A stretch of DNA of 64,000 nt from Toxoplasma gondii ME49 (lineage: Eukaryota > Apicomplexa > Conoidasida > Eucoccidiorida > Sarcocystidae), in contig NC_031476.1 of NCBI RefSeq assembly GCF_000006565.2, positions 2,628,458-2,692,457 on the forward strand. The letters run 5' to 3'. Positions 1 to 11,090 of the stretch are shown piece after piece. Made by a program: the position numbers and the translations under genes. The first letter of the stretch is position 1, and each line of letters begins with the position of its first letter. The notes under the pieces were generated by a model. It saw nothing but the letters and a program-made list of their open reading frames with translations, was not told the origin of the DNA and ran no database searches.

Positions 1-444
1 CACATACTTTGCGTTCCAGAAGACAAAGCAATCCTCAACGAAATTGCCAACCTCAATGTAAGCCATGCTTTCGTAGATATTTTACTTGGAGCGACCTACT
101 GCTGCGATCAGGCAACCCTGACATCCAGAACAATTGCCGCTAAAAAAGCATTTCACCCGACCACCAGTGCATTTGGAGTGGCAGTGACCGTTCCGAATAA
201 ATCCAAAGGTGCAGCAGGCGGTCTCGACTGTACTCCTCGAATGCGCTTTCGACAAACACAGAACGGTAGGAAATGTCAGTGCCCATGGATAATACAGATA
301 ATCATCTATAAATGGTCAGGGCCCATTGACAAGGACCACTTGGCGCCAACGGCACAGCAACAGAACGATGATGTCGGGCAGAGTAGCGACGCAGGAGGTT
401 CTTCCGCTAACCAGAACTCAATTTCGTCGATCAAAGTATGCTAG
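1..444 (+). CDS. possible 3' end of a gene entering from the left edge
   Basis: Frame 1 is open from base 1 to a TAG at 442-444, 147 codons without a stop, in sequence that is not strongly GC-rich. I do not recognise the protein. The first part (about residues 1-45) contains a hydrophobic, cysteine-bearing stretch; the rest is polar and rich in Gln, Asn and Ser. A GTAAGC at about 58-63 could be a splice donor. In that case only the first 19 or so codons would be coding and the rest would be intron. The segment lies downstream of the convergent Sof1 gene. It could be the last exon of a plus-strand neighbour or a chance open frame. Confidence 0.22.
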   Translation, partial: HILCVPEDKAILNEIANLNVSHAFVDILLGATYCCDQATLTSRTIAAKKAFHPTTSAFGVAVTVPNKSKGAAGGLDCTPRMRFRQTQNGRKCQCPWIIQIIIYKWSGPIDKDHLAPTAQQQNDDVGQSSDAGGSSANQNSISSIKVC

Positions 445-1863
445 AACCAGCACTCACGTCTGAGGTCTGACGAAAGACCGGTTTTTCTCTCAGGTTGTGA
501 ATTTGTTCACCCCAACAGCTGTGGACCTTCCCGCGGCGCTTCCCCGTAGCACTGTGCCACCTGTACCCAACGGCTTCTACGGTCGAACAAAAGCATCCTT
601 CTAACACTTCGATGTCTACAGCACACCACTGGAGATTGTGGGCAACGTACTGGAGTGCTGCGTATGTCGGATTGACTTCCAGAACGGACACCTGTGCAAA
701 GGAAACCCCCTTGCTTGGCACAGACAAGCCGCGAGGAGAACCCACACCGGCTGCCCACCATAGCTTGAGTTGACAGCGTAATACAGCATGTGAATCCATA
801 GTAAAGCATTGGATCTACTTGAGGAATAACAGTCGTGTCAAGCATAATTGTCATAGCTGAGAAGTTATCTCGTGTATCTACTTTTAGACCGACAGTCATC
901 ATGTGACGTGCCCATAGTAGAGAATTTAGAATAGAAATACAACCCATGAGTAAAATCATAGATTGACCACCGAAGACAGCTCGGCATGCATACATAGATA
1001 GCGTCCGAGAGACTACACCAAAAGCAGGTAAAATTCGAGTATATAATTCAGGATGTTCAGAAAACTAGCTTCGCATTTACTCAAAGTTAGCCAGTTTACT
1101 GGTATCTAGTTAACTAGAGAGCTATACATACCCTAATTAAAGAATCCCAACACAGCACCGACAATTAACATGAATGAAATAGTTCCGAACTAAAACTGGT
1201 TTTCAATTATATTTATTTTCACATACAAGTTAACAATAAATTGATATTGTATTTATTTTCAAAAATTACTGTGCCATCTGTGGTAGCACACGTTGCATAA
1301 CATCAAAGACAGTTGCGACCGCATGTCTCCGTCTGGCTGCTGACAATATGCAGCAGCAGCGACAACTGATCTTCTCTCACCTTACAGCTATCGCCTTTAC
1401 ATTCGGCCACTGCGATGTACTGTACAACAAAGGGATGCCAGTGACCACAATACTAATCGTCTCTTGATGCTGACTGTGTTCCACTAGGTTTTATCACGGT
1501 GTGTAGAAGACGAGTTGACAGTACGTCTTTGGCAGCTACAGCTGACAGCGATGTGCCGAGCGCTCAAATATACCGGTGGTATGTCTGCCGGAGCGTGTGC
1601 CATTTACACAACCACCGCGCCGTACGCTAGGTGGGAGTAACCGAAGTTGGCTACTGCCTGTGTGTTGTGTCATGAGTGCGTTTTTGAATGCGCTTAACTC
1701 CAGGATGTTCCCACATCGGCATCCTTCAGCAGGTAACAGAAGGCGCACGTTGCAAGAGTTTGGGTTACGAGAATTCAGAAGTTTCTCACACATGTCAATG
1801 TGAAGAAAAAATTAAAACTGAAAGCGACCGGTTGGGCTGCTTCCACTACAGAGAATGCATTGC
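445..1863. other. intergenic / 3' flank of the Sof1 gene
   Basis: No gene is supported here. Around 1180-1270 the sequence is AT-rich, with TTTATTTTC-type words that occur twice. Part of this interval is presumably the 3' UTR of the minus-strand Sof1 gene whose stop is at 1864. Short open frames on both strands have no recognisable motif. Confidence 0.5.
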
Positions 1864-4800
1864 TCATTCCACCTCGTTGTAAACAGCCTTCTTCTTGACA
1901 GACACATAAGGAACAGCTCCAGGTTTCGAGTGCTTCCGCCGGTTCTCTTCCTGAATACCAAAACACACTAAAACGGTATATGAGAAGTGGCTACCACGTC
2001 GTGAGGGCGTCTACCTGAGCGACAACCGAATGTTGACCTGCATAGCCACAGTAGTAGCAGGACGCCACAGCAGCCAGGTGTGTATGACGAAACACACGGG
2101 TGCATGTGGTACTAAAAGCGTGCCAATGGATGAAAGGAACTGATTCTCACTGTCCGGTGGACGCAACCCCCTGCTGCTTACCCTTCGTCGCCGTGCGTCG
2201 GCCATCTCGCGTTTCTTTTCCTGCGTCTTCTTGATTAGTTTTGGCACGTGGTGGTATCTGAACGAGGACACGCATGGCGCCACAAACGCGTATGCGGCAA
2301 GACACTCGTTTTCTCTCATTCATGCGAACCCAGTACATGAACAGTTAACCGAGAGGGCATTAGGCAGCGAACACCAGGTAGGCAGTACAATGTGATGCTG
2401 CACCCGAGAACCGCACGTCAAATACCAGCAGCACCGGTGACGAGCTGCTGACGAGCGAGGCGTACCGGAACGTCCCCCACATTCGTGCGAAACAAACGGA
2501 GCATCCATACGAGCCGCATACCTTGCGATGCGCTTTATTTCCTTTAAGTGAGCGAACTTCTCCGTCAAAGTCTTGCGATACGCAATGGCTTGTCGTTCTC
2601 GGTGTGTCCGTGGTCCTAGCTGCGCAGCAGCTTCCGTCTTCCAGACTCGGACGCACATGTCCGCCGAACCCGAAATGACAAATCTCGAATCTGTAGAGTA
2701 TCGACAGCATAAGACGCTGCAAGCGAAAGCAAGAGACACATCGCACGAGGGCACAAGGTAAAACCGCTACCGTACAGACTGAACCAAGGAGCCAAATTAA
2801 TGATACTGCCTCACTGTAAAAGCAAATCGGCGTCTCCTTGACAATTATAGAGTTCGCCCTGACCTACGTGAAACATCCCTGGGTGCTGTCCATGCAATAA
2901 GGCATTTTAACAAGCTCAGAGTGAAAGGAAGTCGCTCGATGAGGGACCGACGGTGCAGTGCACAGTCCACTCATACAAAAGCTCGGTGACCAGTCTGGAA
3001 TGCCCCTAAATACTCTCATGTCCAAACGCAGACGTCTGCAGATGTCCGAGTACCTTTGCATTCGCCGGGTGTGGTACACATCACGACTTCGGCTTTCGTC
3101 GACCTTGAAAATTCTTAGCGTGCCGTCGAAAGAAGCGGCAGCGAATTCTTGGCCAGTGGGAGAGTAGTCGACGTCTAGCCTGCACCAGTTGCACGCACAG
3201 GAGAACCGGACGACCTTCACATGGAACATTTACACAGAGAGAGCTTGTCATGCGAATATAATTTCGAATGCCTCCATCTATACGCGTCAGACAATGAGAA
3301 GCAATCCCAACGGGTGCAAGACCAATACAGGTGAAACTGCTACAATAAAAGAAACACAAATACCCTGGTGTCCGGCGCAGGAACTGCAGTCCAGAACAAC
3401 GAGAAGGCTGAACCAACTTTCGGTTCTTCCGTTCAGAAAAATGTGGTACTTCTCCGCTGTTCGCAGTGGAGCGTGAGGGGAACTTACACTGCATTAACGA
3501 AATCTCGGTGGATCATTAAAGGCGCCGAGAGCTTCCGCATATCGAACGTATACAGATTTTGATCTTCGCTTGCGACGGTGAACTTCGGAGGGTTCATCGG
3601 GTTCCAGCAAATGGCATTGCTTCTCATCTGAAAATAATTGCGTAAAAAGACGGGAACCAGGCATGCACACTTCAGCGTCACCTTCCCGCACACTGTAGCT
3701 GCCGTCACTCGAAGTGGCGGGGCGACGGCTAAGTTTCTATACCGAATACCATAGAAAATAGGAACCACTCCCACCTGCAGGTAATTGGCACCACGGTTCC
3801 ACAGTCGTTTACATCATGTAACATACAAAGACGTACACGGCACTAAGGGCGCGTATGTTGCTGTAAATGTAGATATGTAAACATCTATCTATCTGCACAT
3901 CTACAGGCACACAGGCGGCTTGGAGGAGCGTCTCTGAACGCTGTGTAGAATTGCCAAGGGTGCCGGTCTGCCCGTGTACTGTTCAGCGGGTCAGCATGGG
4001 GTGTGGAAGATGGTCCTCTGTCTGTATTGTGGTTTCAGTTCACTTGGCATGTAGAAACAAGATTAGAAGGCTGGCGGCATTACCTTCATAAGCACTTTGC
4101 GAATCGGAGTGTTTGCCCGAATGTCTGCACACCAAAAGCACACACGCCCCCACAAAGAACACAAGCGAATGCATGCAGGGGTACCCCAAAACAGTACCGC
4201 CGTCGTTCACTGGGTGGTGCCGCCACAATCGAGGAGACAGACGAGAAACCCTGGGGGGAAGAAAACGGGCAAGAGCCATGATCATCAACGCTCGCTGCTG
4301 AGCAACAACAATACCCTGATTTTCCACGACCACAGCAGCCTCACGGACCATGGTTTCCACAGCAGTAACGCGACAAATACGACACCCAGTATGAAACGGG
4401 AGTCCAACGAGCGTCTGCACGACAAACAATGCGTGAGGATCGCAAGCGTCACTGCTTCTCGATTACTCTTGAATCGAGGGAATTCTGCAGGAAGAAGCCG
4501 ACCAAACGAGACCGCGTCTCACTTCATGAATACAAACGTGCGCACAAAATACAGCACAGGACGTCGAGGCGTCGTACTCCTCGGAGCGATAGCAGCAGAA
4601 AATATTCGGTCCTGGAAGGGTTAACCGGTCACCTACCGTAGAGCCCGACAGAGCAGTCTGCGCCCGTTGCCGCAATAAGGCCGGTCTATCACACAAACAA
4701 GAAAAGACAACTTGGGAGAAAGGTGAAAGCGTTGAACGGGACGACGCATGTCGCCAGCAGGATTCACCGTGTATTTAGGCCTCATGTGGCGTACATCTCT

Positions 4801-7665
4801 CGCTGTGCATAAGCGTCTGCATGCGTGTCTCACACATCTACACGACATGCATTCGTGCGGATACGTCCAAATCGCAGGATGCGCGGGCACCGCTAATGCT
4901 GTCTGTCGTTAGGATATCGTTTGGAACAGATTTCCGTAGTTATACTGAAGGTAACGTTCACTGTGAGGTTGCAGTGCGTTTACGGCTGCAGTGCTTTACA
5001 CGATAGTTGATCATCTTCGGGACTCATGCGTTTCAGTCGGTACGTTCCCGCGCCAAAGAGTCAAGCAAGCTGATGTGCATGCACACCACACGCATATACC
5101 GTTGCACATTACATACGCTCGCGTCTGCGTCCAGGCGTCCACAGATTCACGCATTTGCTTGTATATGTCTAGACGTGGATTTCCACGTATATGGCGTCAA
5201 CCTTAAGAACGGATTCGAAGAGGACACGCGAGAGTGGTAAACGCGTCGAAACGGCGAGTAAGGTTGATCGCTTTGGACTTACTTCTGACGGATTAAACCG
5301 ACCACAGTGGATAATGTCGCATCCCCACTGGAAGCTGTGGAGAGGCGTCGAGCGATTGACATCCCACACGGCGACTTCTTCGCCGGTAGCCACTGGAGAA
5401 AGAAGAAGGGAAAGAAGAAGACTATGAAGACAAAAAGACATGCGCGAAGAAGGCGACTGAGAACATGCAACCACATCCATTTAGGAAAACGCAGAAGCGG
5501 GACTCGAAGCAGGAGGCAAAGAGACCAACCAGCAAGAACTTGCCTCGACCACACCACACGCGAAGCGCAAAGACTACAGTGGAAAGAAGGCACTGGAGAC
5601 AGTGTTTCGTCAGATGCCCCTTACCGAAAAGAGGTTTAGACCAGTGATGGTCGAGACACGTGACCACAGAGGAAGAAGTGAAGACGGTCGTGGGCTGCAA
5701 CAAAGACACACAAAAACGAAACCGCACTCGAGCGTCTCAACCGGTAAGCCATGCGCCTAGTTCAGGCCGCAGCCCTCTTCCGTCGTACCTGCGCGTCCAT
5801 CAAGCCTCACTCGCCGATTCCCCGTCTCCCTCCTAACTCTCTCCACACCACTCGCCGTGTTGCCCGTCCTCTCTGCTTTCAGGCCTCCGCTGGTTGCATG
5901 CTCTCTTCAGAAATGATTCACCAAGACGAAAACGCCCTTCCACTTCATACGTGTGAAGACTGGCCATGGGAGTCCTACCCCAGGAAGCCGCGCTTCCTTC
6001 GTCTCCTTTTCTGTTCCCATCTCGTGTCTTGTTCTCGTTCTTGTCTCCCTCCGTCCAGTTGAGGGCCTTTCCACAACAAAAATCAGAATCAGCGGCGCTC
6101 CTCAGCGTCGCCCATTCCTCTTCCTCTAGGTATTCGTTCTCTTCTGCTTCTCACTCTCACCGTTTGGTCTATCAAGGCGGGAACTGCATGCGCTGTCTGC
6201 CCGTCGTCGTCGGCAGCCTCTTCTTCGTTGTTCTCTGCACGGCTTCGGCGCAGAGCCGATGAAGCCTGAAGCTCGAGCTCTGCAACGTCCAGCGTGGAGA
6301 GGGGTGCCGACGGAGCTCTGAGGCGCCACACTTTGATTCGTCGATCGTCACCGCCAGTAAGAAGCCGGTTGTCTTTGGGCGAAACGCAGAGCCCTGAGAT
6401 ACCCCGAGAAACGTGAAGAGAGGCATCGTGCAGCAGGCGAACAATTCGTGGCGAGCCCACGCGTACAGTGGGGACAAGCCGCGGGTCTGTCTAAAAGGTA
6501 GCATCGACCTCGCGGTGTCTCGTTGCGTATACGTCTACCAACAGTTGTTTGCCTCTAGCCACTCACCGTTAGACCATCGACTTAGAGCGACACAGCGTGG
6601 AGAGGTGGAGAGGCCGGGAGAAGAGGCGACAGACGAGGCGAGCGAAACGACATCACAGATGCGGAGGGACGGGGGAAAGTGACGAAAAAAATGGAAGCGA
6701 GAAGAACAAAAAAGGGGGGGTCTTTGAGGGAACCAGTGTCAGTGACAACGACAAACGCGAGACACAGAGTACGTTGAATCAGTCGGGGTATAAGGGAAAC
6801 AGATAGCTTTCGAGAGGAGACGGACAGAGAGAGAAACTCACCTGGGACAGAGCGACCTAAGGCAGATACGAATTAAACTCCCAAACGCCCACAAAAAGTG
6901 AATTGACCTCGAAAAATCCTAATCGAACGCAGACCTCAACGCCCACAAGGATTGACTGTGCTCCGAACCAATCCAGATCCACTGGAGACTAGAAAGCCGA
7001 CAGAAGTCCGTTTACCTCGAACGAATCCATCATGCGCTTGAAACACCTTCACGCATTTCTTCGTCGCCCCGAGGTTCCACTCCGCCACCTCGCCGTTGCA
7101 GCTTCCCGTCCACAAGGAAGTCTGGAAAAGGTTTAAAGTTCATAACACAGAAGCTGCGATTGACAGGCCCCGTGCTGGGGGAGCAACACGCTCAGATCCG
7201 ATTCTTAACAGGGGCGCTACGGCAGCCCAGACGCATACCGTCCTTGGGACCGGCTAACCGGGGGAAAGCACGGGGTGGCAGATCGCTATGTGCCGACAGT
7301 GGTGCAGCCTAAAGCCGGCGATCCTTTCCACATGAGTGACAAGACACATCGCCAACATGTGCTGTCCAGGTGGTTATACGCGGCGTTCTCTTGCTGACTG
7401 TGTAACAAGAAATGCAAAACCAGACCAGAGGTTCGAGTCCAGGTGGGAACGCCCTACACGGAGAAACGCCTTCCGCAGTCGGTAATACGTCGACATCTCT
7501 ACATTCAAACCAACTCATCACTAGAGGTATATAAGAAGAACCTACAGCTGAACATGCTCACGCCCTGATGCTAATCCACCCGTCAGCGAATGCTTCCATC
7601 TACCTACGTCAGCATGCAGATGTGCCACCCGTCGCTCTCGTGATGTATAACACCTAAACATATCC

Positions 7666-7706
<41 letters not shown>

Positions 7707-8835
7707 TCTTCCTTCAAGAGCCATAGTCACCGATGTACCCACCGGAACCCCCCCGATACCTCAATCTACTGACATGCACACATAAACAGCCATATATATA
7801 TATATATATATTTCTATACATTGCTTGAAAGATGGACTGGGGAGGGGAGTGTCGATGCTGGAGAAACCTGCAATTGTCTCGATGCAGACTCGAGACGAAC
7901 GGCGACTGAGTTGCTTCTTACCGCCTGGCTCTTTGCTCGGACCATCGTCTTAACTCCGTCGCGGTGGCCCTCCATGCAGAAGAGCAGAGGCTTGGCAAAC
8001 ATCTTTTGCAGTTTAACCGCATTCAGCGCGCGCGTGTATTCACGCTCCTAAGTAGAACAGAATACAATCGACAAGAGCAGAGAACAATGCAACATACGCA
8101 GAAAGCAATTTACAGTTTAGAAGCTTACATAACGCAAGTCACAGCTGTTCACGTAGCACGGCGCTGCGCAAGATAGTATCATATCAAATCACTACATAAA
8201 TGTACAAAACATATTATATATACATATAGGTAGGTAGATATCGAGTAATAGATGAACAGATAGACAGAAAGATAGAAATAAAGTTGTCTCGCCGTTGCAG
8301 AGATATCCGGCAAAAAACGACAACCCAGAGGAGAGAGAACGTCGTGAAAACGTAGGAGTCAAGTAGCCTTGAGGAGAAATCGAGAGCAGTTTTTGAGAAT
8401 GCGAGGGAGAGAAAAAGGAGAGACAGACGGAGAGAGACGGAGAAAGACGGAGAAACTGTAGGAAGGCGGAAGAGAAGCTCATGAGAGAATGAACTGGAGA
8501 GACAGAGAGAGCGAGCATCGGGTGGCGAACGTGAGCGAAAGAGAGATTCACTGAGAGCCCGAAGCAGAGAGACAACGACAGAAAGGAGACAGGCAAAGCG
8601 AGACACATGCCGAGAGAGGGCGAGGGAGAAGGACGGCCAAACGCGACGCATCCAAAGACATGACGCCACTTCACCAAGGGGTGCTGAAGAAACAAATGCG
8701 AGCGGCGTCACCACATGACTGTGCAAATAACCAAAACTGCACGAGGACCGACGCAACCTGCTGCCGCTCACAACTAAATAATGCCAATTCACACACACCG
8801 TATATCTGTCAACATATTTACGTACATTTATTCAT

Positions 8836-8896
<61 letters not shown>

Positions 8897-9130
8897 CAGG
8901 CAAATAGACACATATAGACAGATTCATATACTTCTATCGGTGTTGGTAGGAGTATGGGTATGTGGGGTGAGCCGTCGGGCTGCATCCGGTGCAAGAAGAG
9001 AGTCATATTCGCCTACGCGTTCGAAGGGGTGCATCTGGGGATCGAAATTTCGGACGACGCGCTGAAGCTGGCCAGGCTTCTGTTGGACGTAGTCCGCGGG
9101 ATTCCGGTGGATCACCTTCACTTTCACCAT
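1864..9130 (-). CDS. SOF1: Sof1/DCAF13 family WD40 protein (small-subunit processome, 18S rRNA maturation)
   Basis: Thirteen exons splice in phase to 490 aa: 9130-9017, 8047-7922, 7121-7016, 6393-6161, 5694-5625, 5392-5283, 4685-4637, 4124-4084, 3627-3488, 3179-3054, 2716-2522, 2257-2182, 1950-1864. All introns are GT..AG. The N-terminus (VKVIHRNPADYV, then RNFDPQMHPFE), the REYTRALN and GHRDGV segments, the WD blades (LYTFDMR, VDYSPTGQEF, SRDVYHTRRMQ) and the C-terminal Sof1 domain (EIKRIARYHHVPK, then ADARRRR, KHSKPGAVPYVS) align almost without gaps to my recollection of human DCAF13 (445 aa). The start codon sits in CAAAATGG, a strong Toxoplasma context. The extra length is mainly an acidic, low-complexity insertion in exon 4 (about residues 140-190). 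The family acts in the nucleolus with U3 snoRNP in 40S subunit assembly. Exons are assigned by alignment, not by transcripts. Confidence 0.93.
7668..7704. repeat. (TA)n microsatellite in Sof1 intron 2
   Basis: About 37 bp of uninterrupted AT dinucleotides, inside the intron between exons at 7121 and 7922. A second, shorter run lies at 7792-7812 in the same intron. Confidence 0.95.
8380..8660. repeat. purine-rich (GAGA) low-complexity tract in Sof1 intron 1
   Basis: The plus strand is dominated by GAGAGA, GAGAAAGACGG and similar words. It is therefore a polypyrimidine tract on the transcribed-sense (minus) strand. It lies in the intron between exon 1 (ending 9017) and exon 2 (starting 8047). 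Long open frames on the minus strand here are a product of the repeat composition. Confidence 0.8.
8840..8896. repeat. (TA)n microsatellite in Sof1 intron 1
   Basis: About 57 bp of TA dinucleotides with one TACATG interruption near 8868, within the first intron of the Sof1 gene. Confidence 0.95.
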
Positions 9131-11090
9131 TTTGGCGACGGCGGAGGTGTGCCAAAGAATGGAAAAAAAAAACCAAAGGCCAAGAGGAGAAAAGCCAAAG
9201 GGGAAGGAGGATATACAGCGACGCAGGCTCGCAGCTCTGCAGCGAGGAGAGAGGAGCAGCGAAAAGCCGTCCACCGATATGCAGAGAGACGGACTGCGCT
9301 TAAGAGGGAAGGACAGAGTTGGAGTTGTGGAAGAACGGAAGCAGGAGAAAAGGGAGCGGAACGGGAGAGGCGAGAAGCGCGCAAAACAGAAGCAACGAAC
9401 AAGAATCGACGCCGAAGTACAGCAAGGCGACAGACGAGGAGAGAGACAAGATGCGTGATAGCATGCTCGATGTCCGATTCTCTCTCCTCGGCCTTCTGTG
9501 TCCATCCCGTTGGGCGTGGTCCCGCGCAGGATTGAACTCGGCTCAAAAAAGCGGCGCTGAGTGAGAAAGTCAAGAAACCTCAGAGGCGAAATGGCAGAGT
9601 CAAACAACCGCTGAAGAGCGACGTTTGTGTGCGGCTCGGCTCGCGTCCTTCTCGGGCTCCAAGTTGTCTGAAGGAATCGCGAAGAACAAATCGTGGAGTG
9701 ATCGTGAAAACAATGTGATCGACAACGGTCTTGGGTGCACTTCACGGACGCTCGGAGGTGGTGGAGACGCCCGCGAAGCGCATGTAGAGCTGCAGGCGCA
9801 GCAGCAAAGACGAGCGACGGCCAAGTCTCCTTGTGCGCTGTGTTAAGCCTTCCTGGTGGATCAATCCTGAGATATGAACACAAGGCAGCGCGGTGGAGGG
9901 AGTGAAAGGCGTTTTGAGCCTACTCGTCCAATAACCGAAGAAAGGGAAGGAAGAAAAGACACAGGATCCGTCAGAGAGTCGAAACGAAGGGAGAGCGACA
10001 AAAAGAGGATAGTCCGAGGAAGAGGCAGGTCGAGATCACTGAAAGCGAAGAGACGGAGTCCGGTTGAGAGGCCGTGACGGCTTATAGCCCCACATAAAAG
10101 AAGGCAGAGGCCCCGAGAGAGGGACACGAGGAGACGGACCAGAGAGGACCAGGAGATCAAACTAAAGACGCGAACAAAGCAAAGAAGGACCGAGGACCAA
10201 CGCTAGGCAGAAAGGAAGAGCGTGACGCGTCGTGGGTTGCTCTTCGCCGCGACAGGGCGGCGGAGCCAGAGCCAGAGAAAAGGCAAAAGCGAAAGGCCAG
10301 ATGCAGCAACAGAACGGACAAGAAAGCGGGACAGAGAAAAAAAGAAGACCAGCGACAGAAGAAGAGGGAAAGGCGAAGTCTTGTCGCCTTCATTCTTCCA
10401 AGAATTTGAGGATTTTCCTGTCGGGAATCTCCTCAGGCCGCTGACTTTCGCCGCGCATGCAGCCGCGTGCATGCAATCTCGCGGCTGCGGGAGAGGCACA
10501 CCGCGGCTAGCGCAGAAGCAGAAAGGAGACCTCTGGACGTTGCCGGCGGTCATAAACTCTAAACCCTGGTCCTCTTTTGCTGCACACGGCGTTCGATTTC
10601 CACCCTTTCCTCGCTGTTCAGACGCCCTCTTCGCGTGGAAGGTTGGTGCTCAGGAACGGGAAGCCGAGAGGAAACTACCTGGAGGCCAACTCGACTGCGC
10701 GCTGGCAAAAAGCCCAGAAAGACCGTCCAGTAACAGTTGCACTCAGGGGCGTTTCTCGTCTTGCCTCTTCTGTTAGGTTTCGTAAAATTCCTTTCTGTTC
10801 CGCTTCACACCTCGTCCCCAGACTAAGCTGCCGGCGACGTCGTGGAAGCCGGGCAGGGTCGGGTGAAAATCGATTTTGTGTCTGGCTCGAAGTTGGCGTG
10901 AGTTTTCGCCCTTTGTCTGTCACCACATCGTTTCTTTCCTTTCCTTCAAGTCTTTGAGTTTGTATTGGCTCCGGGCTCTCATCTTCTTTGTTTCCTTTCC
11001 CTTCGTTGATTTTCTGCTGTGTTCCTCTGCCGCCCTTTCTTGTTCCCTCCCCCATGTGTCTGCGGTCCCGTGGCCACCCACGCCTTGAAG
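9131..11090. promoter_or_regulatory. divergent intergenic region between Sof1 and the C2CD5-like gene
   Basis: The two genes are transcribed away from each other, so both promoters and 5' leaders should lie in these 1.96 kb. The left part (about 9140-10400) is purine-rich on the plus strand, hence pyrimidine-rich on the Sof1 sense strand. The right part (about 10740-11090) is pyrimidine-rich on the plus strand, the sense strand of the C2CD5-like gene. The switch occurs around 10400-10700. No TATA-like element is evident. No protein-coding gene is supported inside it. Confidence 0.5.

Noticed and set aside
507..995. 162-codon minus-strand open frame with a hydrophobic, Cys-containing N-terminus
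   Set aside because: No recognisable motif, overlapped by another minus-strand frame, and no splice partner or neighbouring gene explains it. It lies in the probable Sof1 3' flank.
8192..8798. Two overlapping minus-strand frames rich in Ser, Leu and Phe
   Set aside because: They are translations of the GAGA/TCTC low-complexity tract inside Sof1 intron 1.
8924..9883. 319-codon minus-strand frame containing the Sof1 N-terminus
   Set aside because: Only the segment from the ATG at 9130 to the donor at 9016 matches Sof1. The upstream part is Ser/Arg/Leu low complexity from the pyrimidine-rich leader.
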